NCBI GenBank assembly: GCA_900319235.1
Contig: ONNR01000005.1
Span: 62,001-126,000, forward strand
Length of the DNA stretch: 64,000 nt
DNA from: an uncultured Prevotellaceae bacterium
GTDB lineage: Bacteria > Bacteroidota > Bacteroidia > Bacteroidales > UBA3663
Direction: 5' to 3'
In this document: in pieces, positions 22,386 through 32,087 of the stretch
How the letters are laid out: each line of letters starts with the position of its first letter
How positions within the stretch are numbered: position 1 is the first letter of the stretch
Translations under genes and position numbers: made by a program
Notes under the pieces: model-generated
What the model was told of the DNA's origin: nothing
The model's database searches: none
The model's input: only the letters and a program-made list of their open reading frames with translations

Positions 22386-25300
22386 ATGTTACATATTTCC
22401 AATAGACGTGCAGTGTTGTCAATGGCCCTGGGGCTGATGTTCGGTGAGGCTGATGCCAATCTGAATCTGCTCTATACGATCGAGAATAATCTTCCAAGCA
22501 GCCTCGTGCGTCAGGTGGAGGAGAGCGCAGACGAGATGATCTGGATAGCGACCGAAGATGGCTTGTGCCGCTTTGATGGCTCTCAGTTCGTAACCTATAC
22601 CTATGAGCCGAACAACCCGCATTCGCTGCAGAATAATATTGTGCTCACTCTTTGTACGGACGAAAAGGGCCATGTGCTGGTCGGTACGAGAGTAGGTCTG
22701 CAGATGTATAGACCAGCAACAGATGATTTTACTGAGGTCATCTGCGACTCACTACTAGGCATACCGGCAGGCAACGTTTCCGATATAACGAATCTGGCGA
22801 ATGGAGATTTCTTCGTTTGTGGAAATACTATCTTTACGTGCCATATTGATGAGAACGGGATTCCACACGCCATAGCCAATCCTTTGACCAAAAAAGACCT
22901 GACGAGTTCGTATTGCTGCCAGGATTATAGTGGCAATATCTGGACCACTTCCACGGTGCATGGAGTGCAAAGGGTGGACAAAGAAGGTAACCTGGAGAAA
23001 ATCCCTTTACCCGAAGGCATAAAGGGAATCAATATGCTGGAAATAGGACCTGATGGAATCGTGTATATGGGAGGCGTGGGCCGAGGCCTCTATAAATATA
23101 ATAATGTAACACATCGAATCGAAGAGATTACCGGACCAGACGATCATTTTATAGTCCGTGAATTGCGCACTGTGCCTGGCAAGCAACGGATGTATGTCTG
23201 TACGGATGGCGAAGGTGTCAAGGTGCTGAACTGTCGAACGGGAAGTCTTTCGGACCTCAACTTCGATGATGCACAATTGGAAGCAGGAACACTGAAGGTA
23301 CATTCGCTGACAAAATCGAGAAACGGTGACATCTGGATGGCCATCTATCAGAAGGGTATGCTTGTGATTTCGCGTAATCCATTTGACTTCCACTATTACG
23401 GTTCGCATTCCTTGCGTTACAATAACATCGGCGACCGTTGTGTGACGTCGTTGTTCCGTACGCACGATGGCATGCTATGTGTAGGCACAGACAATGGTGG
23501 CGTCTATTGCCTGGATGACAAAGGTGAGACCATATCGCATTTCCCTTGCAATAAAGGCCCCCAATCGGTCCCTTCTGTGCTCATCACAATGTTTGAGGAC
23601 TCGCGTCATCGCGTATGGTTCGGCTCGTATGGACAGGGAGGAGGCATATTGGATCTCAAGACGGGTGTTTGTCAATATATCCCCATTGAAAACCAGCGAA
23701 GCAACACCAGCAATATCTATGACTATGTAGAGGATGTGCAGGGCAATGTGTGGGTGGGATCGATGGGCAATGGCATCCTGAAATATGATGAACAGAGGAA
23801 GGCTTTCGTGCGTCAGAATCTGCACCCCGCTTGCGATTGGACGATTTCCTTGAGCTACGATCGCGGTACTCGCCAATTGTATGTGGGATCGTACAACGGA
23901 CTGGTGATCGTCAGTCAGCAGGGTGACGAAATGAAGTGTGAACAGTATTACCCCGAACGAGTGATCTACAGCATTTCGCGCATTTCGGCCACGAAGATCA
24001 GCCTTTGTTCCAATGCCGGCCTTATTGTATTCGACACGCAGAAGAGGAGCGGAAGAATCTATACCGTGGAGGATGGCTTCCCGACCGATAACTTCCTGGC
24101 ATCGCAGGCCGATGGAGAGGGCAACCTCTGGGTGAGCAGCAGTAAAGGAATTTCGAAGCTCAACCTTGATCAGCATATCGTCACCAACTATACATCGAGG
24201 GAAGGCCTTCAGTTCAACGAGTTCTACAAGAATACATCGATGCGCGATGAGAACGGCACGCTTTGGTTTGGCGGTACGGAGGGTATCAATTGGTTCAACC
24301 CCAGCGAAATACGCAAGTCGGAAACGAAGGTAGATGCCCGTGTGGTGAGATTCAGTACCGACCTGAACAACATCCTGCCCGACAAGGATGGCGTCTATCG
24401 ACTGGATGAGCAAGACCGCTCTTTCTCGATTGAACTGGCCACACGACCTATCATGCAGACTTTCAGTGTCACTTATCGATATGCGATGGACAATGATGCC
24501 TGGCGTACGCTGCCGCCTACGGACAATCGTGTGATGTTCAGTCACCTCAGTTCGGGTTCGCATACCTTCCGGTTCCAGATTGATGACGATGGAACGTTGT
24601 CGCCAGAAGAAAGTGTTCAGATCTTCATCGCCCGCCCGTGGTACCTTCGATGGTGGGCTCTACTGCTGGGTGTAATTGCCCTGGGCAGCATCATTGGGCT
24701 CGTCATCCTGCAGATACGGCGTCGTTATCATGATAGGAAGATGCGACTCAAGCAAGCCCGACAAGCTGCCGATAACGAAGAAAAACTGGCATTCTTCATC
24801 AACCTCGCCCATGAGATACGCACCCCAATGACGCTTGTCGTCAGTCCGCTGCAGAAACTGATGTTGCAGGACAAGGACCCGGAGCGTTTGCGCAGCTATC
24901 GGCTCATTGACCGCAATGCCAACCGTGTGCTTGGCCTTATCAATGAAATCATGGCCCTTCGGAAACTGGACAAGGCGCAGATGCGCCTGCAATGCCAGCA
25001 ACTGTCTCCCGCCAAACTGATTGAGGACCTTTGTGAGACGGTTTCAGACCTGACGCAGGAACGTCAGATCAATCTGCAGTACAACAATTTCCTGCCCGAG
25101 GGCTTTGTGACGTGGATTGACAAGGGATGTTTCGACAAGATAGTCATCAACCTGCTTTCGAATGCAATCAAATATACTCCACGCGGAGGCTACATTAACG
25201 TGGAGAGCTCGTTGACACCAGATAAGAAGTTGGGCGTCAGCATCACTGATAATGGTATCGGCATTGATCCTGAGGACAAGAAGCACGTCTTCGAGCTGTT

Positions 25301-26384
25301 CTATCGTTCGAACGTGAATAATCCGCACGCCATGGGTACAGGTATCGGACTGAACCTCGTGAAGGCATTGGTTACGCTGCATCATGGCAATGTTGTGGCA
25401 GAGGACAATCCTGAGGGACAGGGTACGAAATTGTCATTCACATTGCCGACACGAGATGATGCCTATGACGACAAGGAGAAGATTTCAAAGCAGGTACAGA
25501 ATCCTGAGCTGGAAGACGATCTGGATGAAGTCACCATTGTGAAGAAGTCGATAGGGCAGACGACGGAAGAGCCCTCGGTGGGTTCCAATCGAAGTGCGCG
25601 TCGCATCCTTGTGGTCGAGGACGAAGATGAGATACTCAGTTATCTGACATCGGAACTCAAGCCTATTTATCGCGTGAGAACGTGCACCAATGGCCGAGAG
25701 GCGCTCGAAAAACTGCTCGAAAATGCAGATGGGTATGACCTGGTGCTCAGCGATGTGATGATGCCCGATATGGATGGCGTGGAACTATGCCGCTTCATTC
25801 GAAGCAATGTGCTGCTCAATCACCTGCCTGTAGTGTTGCTCACAGCCAAGACGAGTGACGAGGATCGAGTCAAGAGTCTGGAAGTGGGGGCCAATGCCTT
25901 CATCACGAAACCCTTTAATATGGAGATTCTGCTCAAGACCATCAAGAACCTCATCGACGAACACGACCGACTGCGCAGTTCGTTCAGTGGCTCGCAGTTG
26001 CCTACCGACAAGGTCGATACACCCGAACTGCAGTCACCCGATCAGCGCCTGCTGCAACGTATCCTCAAGGTGGTGAACGACAACCTGAGCAATACCGAAC
26101 TGACCAGCGAGGATATTGCCGACAAGGTAGGACTGAGCCGTGTGCATCTCTATCGCAAACTAAGGGAACTGACCAACCAGACGCCGCGCAGTTTTATACG
26201 CAATATCCGATTGGCCAAGGCTGCCGAACTGCTCTCGCAACGCAAGATGTCGATAGCCGAAGTTGCCTATGAGGTCGGTTTCTCCAATCCCAACAATTTC
26301 GCTACAGCCTTCAAGGAGATGTATGGCATGCCCCCAACCGCCTACAACGAAAAGCATTGCAGTGGGTCGGGGGCACAGCCGTGA
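22386..26384 (+). CDS. Hybrid two-component system regulator (HTCS)
   Basis: 1332 residues in one chain. After a short signal-like segment come beta-propeller sensor repeats (about residues 20-660; for example WIATEDGLCRFDGSQF), a Y_Y_Y domain (680-745) and one membrane helix near 752-775. The histidine kinase has LAHEIRTPM with phosphoacceptor His809, plus N and G boxes (NLLSNAIKYTP, GTGIGLNLVKALV). A receiver domain (ILVVEDEDEILSYL) has phosphoacceptor Asp1123 in LSDVMMPDMDG, and an AraC-type HTH lies at about 1230-1325. HTCS proteins sense oligosaccharides in the periplasm and activate polysaccharide-use genes, but no susC/susD pair or glycoside hydrolase lies in this window. Confidence 0.95.
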   Translation: MLHISNRRAVLSMALGLMFGEADANLNLLYTIENNLPSSLVRQVEESADEMIWIATEDGLCRFDGSQFVTYTYEPNNPHSLQNNIVLTLCTDEKGHVLVGTRVGLQMYRPATDDFTEVICDSLLGIPAGNVSDITNLANGDFFVCGNTIFTCHIDENGIPHAIANPLTKKDLTSSYCCQDYSGNIWTTSTVHGVQRVDKEGNLEKIPLPEGIKGINMLEIGPDGIVYMGGVGRGLYKYNNVTHRIEEITGPDDHFIVRELRTVPGKQRMYVCTDGEGVKVLNCRTGSLSDLNFDDAQLEAGTLKVHSLTKSRNGDIWMAIYQKGMLVISRNPFDFHYYGSHSLRYNNIGDRCVTSLFRTHDGMLCVGTDNGGVYCLDDKGETISHFPCNKGPQSVPSVLITMFEDSRHRVWFGSYGQGGGILDLKTGVCQYIPIENQRSNTSNIYDYVEDVQGNVWVGSMGNGILKYDEQRKAFVRQNLHPACDWTISLSYDRGTRQLYVGSYNGLVIVSQQGDEMKCEQYYPERVIYSISRISATKISLCSNAGLIVFDTQKRSGRIYTVEDGFPTDNFLASQADGEGNLWVSSSKGISKLNLDQHIVTNYTSREGLQFNEFYKNTSMRDENGTLWFGGTEGINWFNPSEIRKSETKVDARVVRFSTDLNNILPDKDGVYRLDEQDRSFSIELATRPIMQTFSVTYRYAMDNDAWRTLPPTDNRVMFSHLSSGSHTFRFQIDDDGTLSPEESVQIFIARPWYLRWWALLLGVIALGSIIGLVILQIRRRYHDRKMRLKQARQAADNEEKLAFFINLAHEIRTPMTLVVSPLQKLMLQDKDPERLRSYRLIDRNANRVLGLINEIMALRKLDKAQMRLQCQQLSPAKLIEDLCETVSDLTQERQINLQYNNFLPEGFVTWIDKGCFDKIVINLLSNAIKYTPRGGYINVESSLTPDKKLGVSITDNGIGIDPEDKKHVFELFYRSNVNNPHAMGTGIGLNLVKALVTLHHGNVVAEDNPEGQGTKLSFTLPTRDDAYDDKEKISKQVQNPELEDDLDEVTIVKKSIGQTTEEPSVGSNRSARRILVVEDEDEILSYLTSELKPIYRVRTCTNGREALEKLLENADGYDLVLSDVMMPDMDGVELCRFIRSNVLLNHLPVVLLTAKTSDEDRVKSLEVGANAFITKPFNMEILLKTIKNLIDEHDRLRSSFSGSQLPTDKVDTPELQSPDQRLLQRILKVVNDNLSNTELTSEDIADKVGLSRVHLYRKLRELTNQTPRSFIRNIRLAKAAELLSQRKMSIAEVAYEVGFSNPNNFATAFKEMYGMPPTAYNEKHCSGSGAQP

Positions 26385-26394
26385 TGCGGATCTA

Positions 26395-27150
26395 TTATTT
26401 TCGAACAATCACACTTCCGCTGGCCTGATGGGTGGCCAGTATCAGCACTTCGGCAATCTGCACGTGTGCCGGGGCGTTGGCTGCATAGACCGCAACGTCG
26501 GCAATGTCGTCGCCAGTCAGCGGCTTGATGCCCTTATAGACATTGGCTGCACGCTCGTCATCGCCATGGAAACGCGTGTTGCTGAAGTTGGTCTCTACCA
26601 ATCCGGGTTTCAGATTTGTCACTCTGATGGCGGTGTTGGCCACATCGATGCGCAGGCCGTCGGAAAGAGCCTTGACGGCGGCTTTGGTTGCACAATATAC
26701 GTTGCCACCAGCGTATGCGGCATCACCGGCTACAGATCCTATGTTGATGATGTGGCCGCGGTCGCGTTCCACCATACCTGGCACAATGAGGCGTGTCATC
26801 GTCAGCAGACCCTTGATGTTGGTGTCGATCATCGTTTCCCAATCCTCGAAACTACCTGCATATTCGGGCTCCAGTCCGAGCGCCAGTCCTGCATTGTTGA
26901 CCAGCACATCAATCTCCTGCCATTCCTTAGGTAGTTCGCTCAAGCACTTTTCGGCTTTTTCGCGGTCTCTTACATCGAAAACCAGCGTCTTCACTTCCGT
27001 CCCTTTTGCTGACAGCTCCTCCTGGATGTCGTTCAGACGATCCACCTTTCTTCCTGTGAGAATCAGCCTGTCGCCGTTCTCTGCAAACTTCCTGGCACAA
27101 GCCAAGCCAATGCCACTTGTCGCTCCTGTTATCAATACGATTTTATTCAT
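26395..27150 (-). CDS. Short-chain dehydrogenase/reductase (YdfG-like)
   Basis: 251 residues. The N-terminal TGATSGIG binds NAD(P)H, NNAG follows, and the catalytic set is Ser in INIGSVAG and YCATK (Tyr-x-x-x-Lys). Overall sequence resembles YdfG-type 3-hydroxy acid / serine dehydrogenases. The start at 27148-27150 (MNKIVLITG) is 8 bases after the stop of the AAA ATPase gene, so the two are likely co-transcribed although their functions appear unrelated. Confidence 0.9.
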   Translation of the reverse strand: MNKIVLITGATSGIGLACARKFAENGDRLILTGRKVDRLNDIQEELSAKGTEVKTLVFDVRDREKAEKCLSELPKEWQEIDVLVNNAGLALGLEPEYAGSFEDWETMIDTNIKGLLTMTRLIVPGMVERDRGHIINIGSVAGDAAYAGGNVYCATKAAVKALSDGLRIDVANTAIRVTNLKPGLVETNFSNTRFHGDDERAANVYKGIKPLTGDDIADVAVYAANAPAHVQIAEVLILATHQASGSVIVRK

Positions 27151-27158
27151 TGCGTAAT

Positions 27159-28301
27159 TTATTTTAATAACTTCTCTGTCCAAAGCATATTAAAGAAGTC
27201 TTTTATGTATATGCATTCGATTCCATCTACTTTTCGGTTGATTGGATCAAGAGATACTATCAATAATCTACACTGAGGATACTCTTCGGCAAAAGCTTTC
27301 AATCCTTTCAGATGACGAGGTTGTACTTCTTCTACTGATTTGATTTCAATAGCAATTCGGGCATCGCCTAACACCACATCGACTTCTATGTCAGTATAGG
27401 TGCGCCAATAGGATAAGCATTCATCAGAGTGTGTGTAGTGCAGCCATGCGTATAACTCCTGAATAACAAGGTGTTCGAATGCATGGCCGTATGCAGCGGT
27501 CCCTCTGATTAGTTCTTTGCGATGAAGCAAATGATTTACTATTCCAACGTCAAAATAGTAAAAACGAGGTGCTTGCATTATTCGCCTTTTCATCACACGT
27601 CGAAAGGCAGGTATGCGATAGCCGATGAGCGTGTCTTCGAGAATGTCGAAATATGAATTGACAGTTGTGGCACTTACTCCACATTCTTGGGCAATATTGT
27701 TGTTGTTGACCATTTCGCCATCAGTCAGGGCTGCTACTTCAAGAAACCTTTGAAAAGCGCTTAAATTTCTTACTAAGGCCTCTTCTTTAATTTCCTCTTT
27801 TAAATAGATGTCAATATAAGCAGCCAACCGACGGGTAGGGTTCTTCGCAAGATAATGAGCGGGCAGCATCCCGTAATTTACAGCATGGTCGATGTCAAAG
27901 TCGGGTATCTCTGCGCTGACGAGAGGGAACATATAGACGGGAAAGGCTCTTCCACCGAGAGTGTTTCTTCCGTTTCGCTTTAGTTTTCTTGCACTTGATC
28001 CGCAAAGGATGAAGATTAGGTTTCGCTCAGAGATGAGGCGATGTACTTCGTTGAGTAGTTCTGGCACTTCCGGGATCTCGTCAATGATCACCAACGTATG
28101 CTCCGGCTTATCTATCAGCATTTCATAAAGCAAACCAGGCTTTCGCCCAAAGCGGCTTTTCAAGGTTGTGTCCAACAAGTCAATATAGATGGAATTAGGC
28201 AATTGTTGCCGCAAAGCAGTCGATTTCCCTGTCTGTCGTGCGCCAAATAAGAAGATACTTCCATCTAACTCATTGTTTAATTGTAATATACGATTCAGCA
28301 T
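27159..28301 (-). CDS. AAA_14/DUF4143 ATP-binding protein
   Basis: 380 residues from the ATG at 28299-28301. Walker A is FLFGARQTGKST, Walker B is TLVIIDEIPEV, and sensor-like ILCGSSARKLK follows. The C-terminal half has the DUF4143 pattern ending in a nuclease-like fold (TDIEVDVVLGDARIAIEIKS). Such ATPases are abundant in Bacteroidota, often in several paralogues, with no settled function. The gene is more AT-rich than the SDR. It is preceded by a 31-bp direct repeat at 28342-28404 and a promoter at 28418. Confidence 0.85.
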   Translation of the reverse strand: MLNRILQLNNELDGSIFLFGARQTGKSTALRQQLPNSIYIDLLDTTLKSRFGRKPGLLYEMLIDKPEHTLVIIDEIPEVPELLNEVHRLISERNLIFILCGSSARKLKRNGRNTLGGRAFPVYMFPLVSAEIPDFDIDHAVNYGMLPAHYLAKNPTRRLAAYIDIYLKEEIKEEALVRNLSAFQRFLEVAALTDGEMVNNNNIAQECGVSATTVNSYFDILEDTLIGYRIPAFRRVMKRRIMQAPRFYYFDVGIVNHLLHRKELIRGTAAYGHAFEHLVIQELYAWLHYTHSDECLSYWRTYTDIEVDVVLGDARIAIEIKSVEEVQPRHLKGLKAFAEEYPQCRLLIVSLDPINRKVDGIECIYIKDFFNMLWTEKLLK

Positions 28302-28341
28302 AAGCGATATTATTGAGCCTCTATACGTTATATTTTTAATG

Positions 28342-28404
28342 AAAATCACAAGTGCTACTTTGGATTTTTAATTAAAATCACAAGTATTACTTTGGATTTT
28401 CAAT
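28342..28404. repeat. 31-bp direct repeat in the leader of the AAA ATPase gene
   Basis: Two copies with a 32-bp period (28342-28372 and 28374-28404), each with AAAATCACAAGT then ACTTTGGATTTT, differ at three positions. They lie between the -7 box at 28418 and the start codon, i.e. in the transcribed leader. Confidence 0.8.
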
Positions 28405-28417
28405 CTTTTTTATGGCG

Positions 28418-28425
28418 CAAAGATA
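28418..28425 (-). promoter_or_regulatory. -7 box of the AAA ATPase/SDR operon
   Basis: Reverse-strand TATCTTTG followed by GC, 117 bases upstream of the start. Confidence 0.6.
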
Positions 28426-28526
28426 AGTCTTTTTTTTTAATAGGACAAGAAAAAGTATGTTTTTTATTCAAAAGGACTGAATAATTTTAATGTAATCTTG
28501 TTTTTTAGCTAGATTTCGCAAAATTA

Positions 28527-28551
28527 GCCCGCAGAAATGAATTCTGCGGGC
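28527..28551 (-). terminator. Terminator of the leftward POT transporter gene
   Basis: A 9-10 bp stem (GCCCGCAGAA with TTCTGCGGGC) and a short loop lie 27 bases past the stop; on the reverse strand TAATTTT follows. Confidence 0.75.
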
Positions 28552-28577
28552 CATAGGGGATTGTCGTAAAAGAATGT

Positions 28578-30149
28578 TTAGCAGGCAACTCTTTCGAGCC
28601 ACTTGACCATGCCGAACATTACGCCCATGGAGATGAGGCAGACGATGAGGAAGACTGCCCAGCACCACTGGATGGGCCATGCGTTGTACATCACAGGGCC
28701 AAGCCAGATCATCAGGTTACCGATGGCGGTGGCACCGAGCCAAAGACCCTGGCAGAGACCTACCATATGACGTGGAGCAACCTTCGATACGAAACTCAAT
28801 CCGAGCGGGGAAATGAAAAGCTCAGCTACGGTGAGGAAGAAATAGGTCACGATGAGCACCCAAGGAGAAGCCTTGGCCAGACCGGCTGCAGCCATGCTGG
28901 CAGCATCGAGAGCGCGGAACTCATCACCCGAAGGATAGTTGCTGAACATCGAGAAAAGCATCAGGAAGAGGTAGGCACAGCCTGCGATACCCATACCGAT
29001 GGCAATCTTGCGCGGGGTAGAGATGGCCTTGCCTCTGGCAGCGAGGCTGCCGAAGATCCACATGATGATGGGGGTGAGGACAATCACGAAGAACGGATTG
29101 AGGGCCTGCCAGATTTCTGGAGCGATGGAATCGGTCTGGACGAAGTCGCGAGCGAAAACACTCAATGACTGGCCGTTCTGATGGAACGAGAACCAGAAGA
29201 AGATGGCGATGCCGAGCACGGCACAGAGTGCGTAGAGACGCTGCTTGATTTCGGTAGCCATGGTGCGCTTCTCTTCCTCGGTATATTCAACGACAGCAGC
29301 TGCGACCTTCTTGGCAGGCTGTGGGAAGATACGCTTATAGGCAAGGAAGATGACGAGCGAGATGAGCATAGCAATCACCGAGGCAATGAACGAATAGTGG
29401 ATGCCCTGGTTGAAGACGGTGATGTAGTCGTGGCTGAATGCGGCGTTGTCAACAAAGTTGTAACCGGGAAGCATCACCTTTTCGAGTGTCTCGCTGAACT
29501 TGGTGGTCTCCTGACCGTCAGCAAGGAACTGGTGGCAGAGTGCCGGCATGTCGGCATTGTAGATCAATGAATGCTTGGTGAGCCACCATTGGCGAAGCAA
29601 TGGAGCGATGAAAGGAGCAAACAGACCACCGATGTTGATGAACACGTAGAAGATCTGGAAACCAGAGTCGCGCTTGTCCTTTGCTATCTGGAGGGCTTCG
29701 GGACCCTCCTTGGCAGCCTCAGCCTCATATTCGTCGTACATCTTGCCGACGATGGCCTGCAGATTGCCCTTGAAGAGACCATTGCCAAAAGCGATGGCAA
29801 GCAGGGCTACACAAGTAAAGATGAGAATGCCCCACCAACTGCCGCTGAAATCCGTCTCACTGAAGACCGGGACGGCAAGAGCAATGTAGCCCAATGCCAT
29901 AATGACGAGACCCCATTGGATGGTGCTGTTGTAGTTCTGTGTGCGGTCGGCGATGATACCGCCTACAAGGCTCAGCACGTAGATGCCGAAGTAAAACACT
30001 GAATAGATGATGCCGGCTGTGCCGTCGGAGAGGCCGAACTTCGACACCAGGAACAGCAGGAGCACTGCATTCATGATGTAGTAGCCGAAACGCTCGCCCA
30101 TGTTGGCCAGCGCAGCAGGGATAAGACCCTTTGGATGACTTTTGAACAT
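28578..30149 (-). CDS. POT/PTR-family peptide transporter
   Basis: 523 residues from the ATG at 30147-30149. About 12-14 membrane segments, with the family marks ANMGERFGYYIMNAVLLLFL near the start, then GGIIADR and FYVFINIGGLFAPFIAP. These proteins are proton-coupled di/tripeptide importers of the major facilitator superfamily. It is divergent from a second POT gene of similar length with a nearly identical start (MFKSHPKGL against MFEGQPKGL), showing duplication. The 5' leader carries the 7-bp TTAATTG repeat. Confidence 0.9.
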   Translation of the reverse strand: MFKSHPKGLIPAALANMGERFGYYIMNAVLLLFLVSKFGLSDGTAGIIYSVFYFGIYVLSLVGGIIADRTQNYNSTIQWGLVIMALGYIALAVPVFSETDFSGSWWGILIFTCVALLAIAFGNGLFKGNLQAIVGKMYDEYEAEAAKEGPEALQIAKDKRDSGFQIFYVFINIGGLFAPFIAPLLRQWWLTKHSLIYNADMPALCHQFLADGQETTKFSETLEKVMLPGYNFVDNAAFSHDYITVFNQGIHYSFIASVIAMLISLVIFLAYKRIFPQPAKKVAAAVVEYTEEEKRTMATEIKQRLYALCAVLGIAIFFWFSFHQNGQSLSVFARDFVQTDSIAPEIWQALNPFFVIVLTPIIMWIFGSLAARGKAISTPRKIAIGMGIAGCAYLFLMLFSMFSNYPSGDEFRALDAASMAAAGLAKASPWVLIVTYFFLTVAELFISPLGLSFVSKVAPRHMVGLCQGLWLGATAIGNLMIWLGPVMYNAWPIQWCWAVFLIVCLISMGVMFGMVKWLERVAC

Positions 30150-30165
30150 ATCTTTGCTTAAATAA

Positions 30166-30196
30166 CAATTAATAATTAACAATTAACAATTAATTG
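30166..30196 (-). repeat. 7-bp repeat in the leader of the leftward POT gene
   Basis: About four TTAATTG/TTAATTA units (reverse strand), 17 bases upstream of the start codon. Confidence 0.8.
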
Positions 30197-30211
30197 GTGA
30201 AAAAATCGGTG

Positions 30212-30219
30212 CAAAGATA
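30212..30219 (-). promoter_or_regulatory. -7 box of the leftward POT gene
   Basis: Reverse-strand TATCTTTG followed by GCACC, 63 bases upstream of the start. Confidence 0.65.
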
Positions 30220-30382
30220 ATAATTTTTTTTTAATTCGCCAATAACTTGGCAATAATCTTCAAAAAATAATCAATATTTATCAGTTTCGAATCATCTTTG
30301 TTGCAGCATATGGGCAGCCATTTCGGGTTTGAATGTTTGAGTGAGTTTTTTTGGCTGTTTTTTTCAACCAAATGGAATAAAA

Positions 30383-30414
30383 TTTGGAGATATGGAAAAA
30401 TGTATGTATCTTTG
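30383..30414 (+). promoter_or_regulatory. Promoter of the rightward POT gene
   Basis: TTTG (30383-30386), 20 bases, TATCTTTG (30407-30414), 33 bases before the ATG at 30448. An open frame from 30298 crosses it and is rejected. Confidence 0.7.
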
Positions 30415-30447
30415 CGGCAAATTTACAATTGTTTAATCAATAGAGAT

Positions 30448-31998
30448 ATGTTTGAAGGACAACCCAAGGGCCTGTATGCTTTGGCATTGGCCAACACCGG
30501 TGAGCGTTTCGGCTATTATACCATGCTTGCCATCTTTGCACTGTTCATGCAGGCCAAGTTCGGATGGGATGAGGCTCAGGCCGGACAGGTTTATGCCATT
30601 TTCCTGGCAGTAGTTTATTTTGCACCCCTTGTAGGCGGCTGGGTGGCTGACAAGATCGGTTATGGCAAGTGTGTAGTCGTCGGTATGATTGTGATGTTCC
30701 TGGGTTATCTGGTACTTGCAGTGCCGACGCCAGCCAATACGGCGGGAGAATGGGCTATGTATGCAGGCCTGGCAGGAGTGTCACTAGGCACGGGCCTTTT
30801 CAAGGGTAACCTGCAGGTGCTTATCGGCAATCTCTATGACGATCCGCGCTATCAGAGTCGTCGTGACTCGGCATTCAGCCTGTTCTATATGGCCATCAAT
30901 ATCGGTGCGATGTTTGCGCCTTCGATGGCCAAATGGATTACCAACCAGCATTTGGCAGGCAAAGGCTTTGTCTATGATGCAGCCAATCAGGATCCTGCCT
31001 ATCTGGAAGCACTTTACAGCGGATACGGATTGTGCTTTGGCGTGGCTTGCATCTCGTTGGTACTTTCGGCCATCATCTATTTCTCATGTCGCAACTGGTT
31101 CAAGCATGCCGATGTGACAGCCAAGCAGGCAAAGGTCGCCAACACCGAGATGGTGGAACTGACACCCAAGCAGACCCGCGACCGTATCCTTGCCCTGCTG
31201 CTTGTCTTTGCTGTGGTCATCTTCTTCTGGATGGCCTTCCACCAGAACGGATCGGCGCTGACCTTCTTTGCCAAGCGCTATACCGACCTATCGGTCACCG
31301 GACCTATGCGCATAGGTTTCAATATCTTCAGTTTGGCGCTTATTGCCTTGTCAGTTTATACGGGCTTTGGTGCAGTAGGGGCAAAGACTTCGAAGAATCG
31401 TTCACTGCTTTGGTGCGTCACACTGGTGTTGCTCGGTTGCGCCTATGCCCTCTATCGCGGTATGTCGGATCCTACCAACGCACAGCCCTCTGACTTCCAG
31501 CAGTTCAATCCCTTCTTTGTCGTGGCACTGACACCGTTCAGTATGCTCTTCTTCGACACTTTGGCAAAGAAGGGTAAGGAAGTGAGCGCTCCGGCTCGTA
31601 TCGCTTGGGGTATGCTGGTGGCAGGTCTTGGTTTCGCTGTCATCTCGCTTGCATCCGTTTCGCTGACTTCACCGATGGATCTTGGCGAAGGCACGCAGAG
31701 CATTCTTTCACCAGGATGGTTGATATCTACCTATTTCACACTGACTTTGGCCGAACTGCTCCTTTCGCCTATGGGCATCTCGTTTGTGACCAAGGTGGCA
31801 CCACCCAAGTACAAGGGTCTGATGATGGGCGGCTGGTTTGTGGCCACTGCCATCGGCAATTACCTGAGTTCCATCCCCTCACAACTTTGGAACAAGATTC
31901 CACTGATGCAGAACTGGGGTATTCTGATAGCTCTCTGTCTGTTCAGTGCTGTTGCGATGTTTGCGCTGCTCAAGAAACTGAAAGTAATGACTGCGTAA
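30448..31998 (+). CDS. POT/PTR-family peptide transporter (second copy)
   Basis: 516 residues. It shares ANTGERFGYYTMLAIFALFM and FYMAINIGAMFAPSMAKW with the divergent paralogue, and has about 12-14 membrane helices and the family ending SPMGISFVTKVAPPKYKGLM. Predicted role is proton-driven peptide uptake. The pair have diverged enough in the loop regions to suggest different peptide preferences. hpt begins 89 bases downstream without a recognisable promoter, so readthrough is possible. Confidence 0.9.
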   Translation: MFEGQPKGLYALALANTGERFGYYTMLAIFALFMQAKFGWDEAQAGQVYAIFLAVVYFAPLVGGWVADKIGYGKCVVVGMIVMFLGYLVLAVPTPANTAGEWAMYAGLAGVSLGTGLFKGNLQVLIGNLYDDPRYQSRRDSAFSLFYMAINIGAMFAPSMAKWITNQHLAGKGFVYDAANQDPAYLEALYSGYGLCFGVACISLVLSAIIYFSCRNWFKHADVTAKQAKVANTEMVELTPKQTRDRILALLLVFAVVIFFWMAFHQNGSALTFFAKRYTDLSVTGPMRIGFNIFSLALIALSVYTGFGAVGAKTSKNRSLLWCVTLVLLGCAYALYRGMSDPTNAQPSDFQQFNPFFVVALTPFSMLFFDTLAKKGKEVSAPARIAWGMLVAGLGFAVISLASVSLTSPMDLGEGTQSILSPGWLISTYFTLTLAELLLSPMGISFVTKVAPPKYKGLMMGGWFVATAIGNYLSSIPSQLWNKIPLMQNWGILIALCLFSAVAMFALLKKLKVMTA

Positions 31999-32013
31999 AC
32001 GATCAACAAATAA

Positions 32014-32049
32014 CAATTAACAATTAATAATTAACAATTTACGATTAAC
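32014..32049 (+). repeat. CAATTAA-type 7-bp repeat in the hpt leader
   Basis: CAATTAA/TAATTAA units, the reverse complement of the feoAB-leader 7-mer, end 38 bases before the hpt start. Confidence 0.7.
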
Positions 32050-32087
32050 AAATAACTATCTTATTTTGTTAGAACCAATAAATCGTC

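Noticed and set aside
27159..28301. Transposon-related ATPase (IstB-like)
   Set aside because: The Walker motifs and C-terminal DUF4143 nuclease-like region match the chromosomal AAA_14 family, and no transposase is adjacent.
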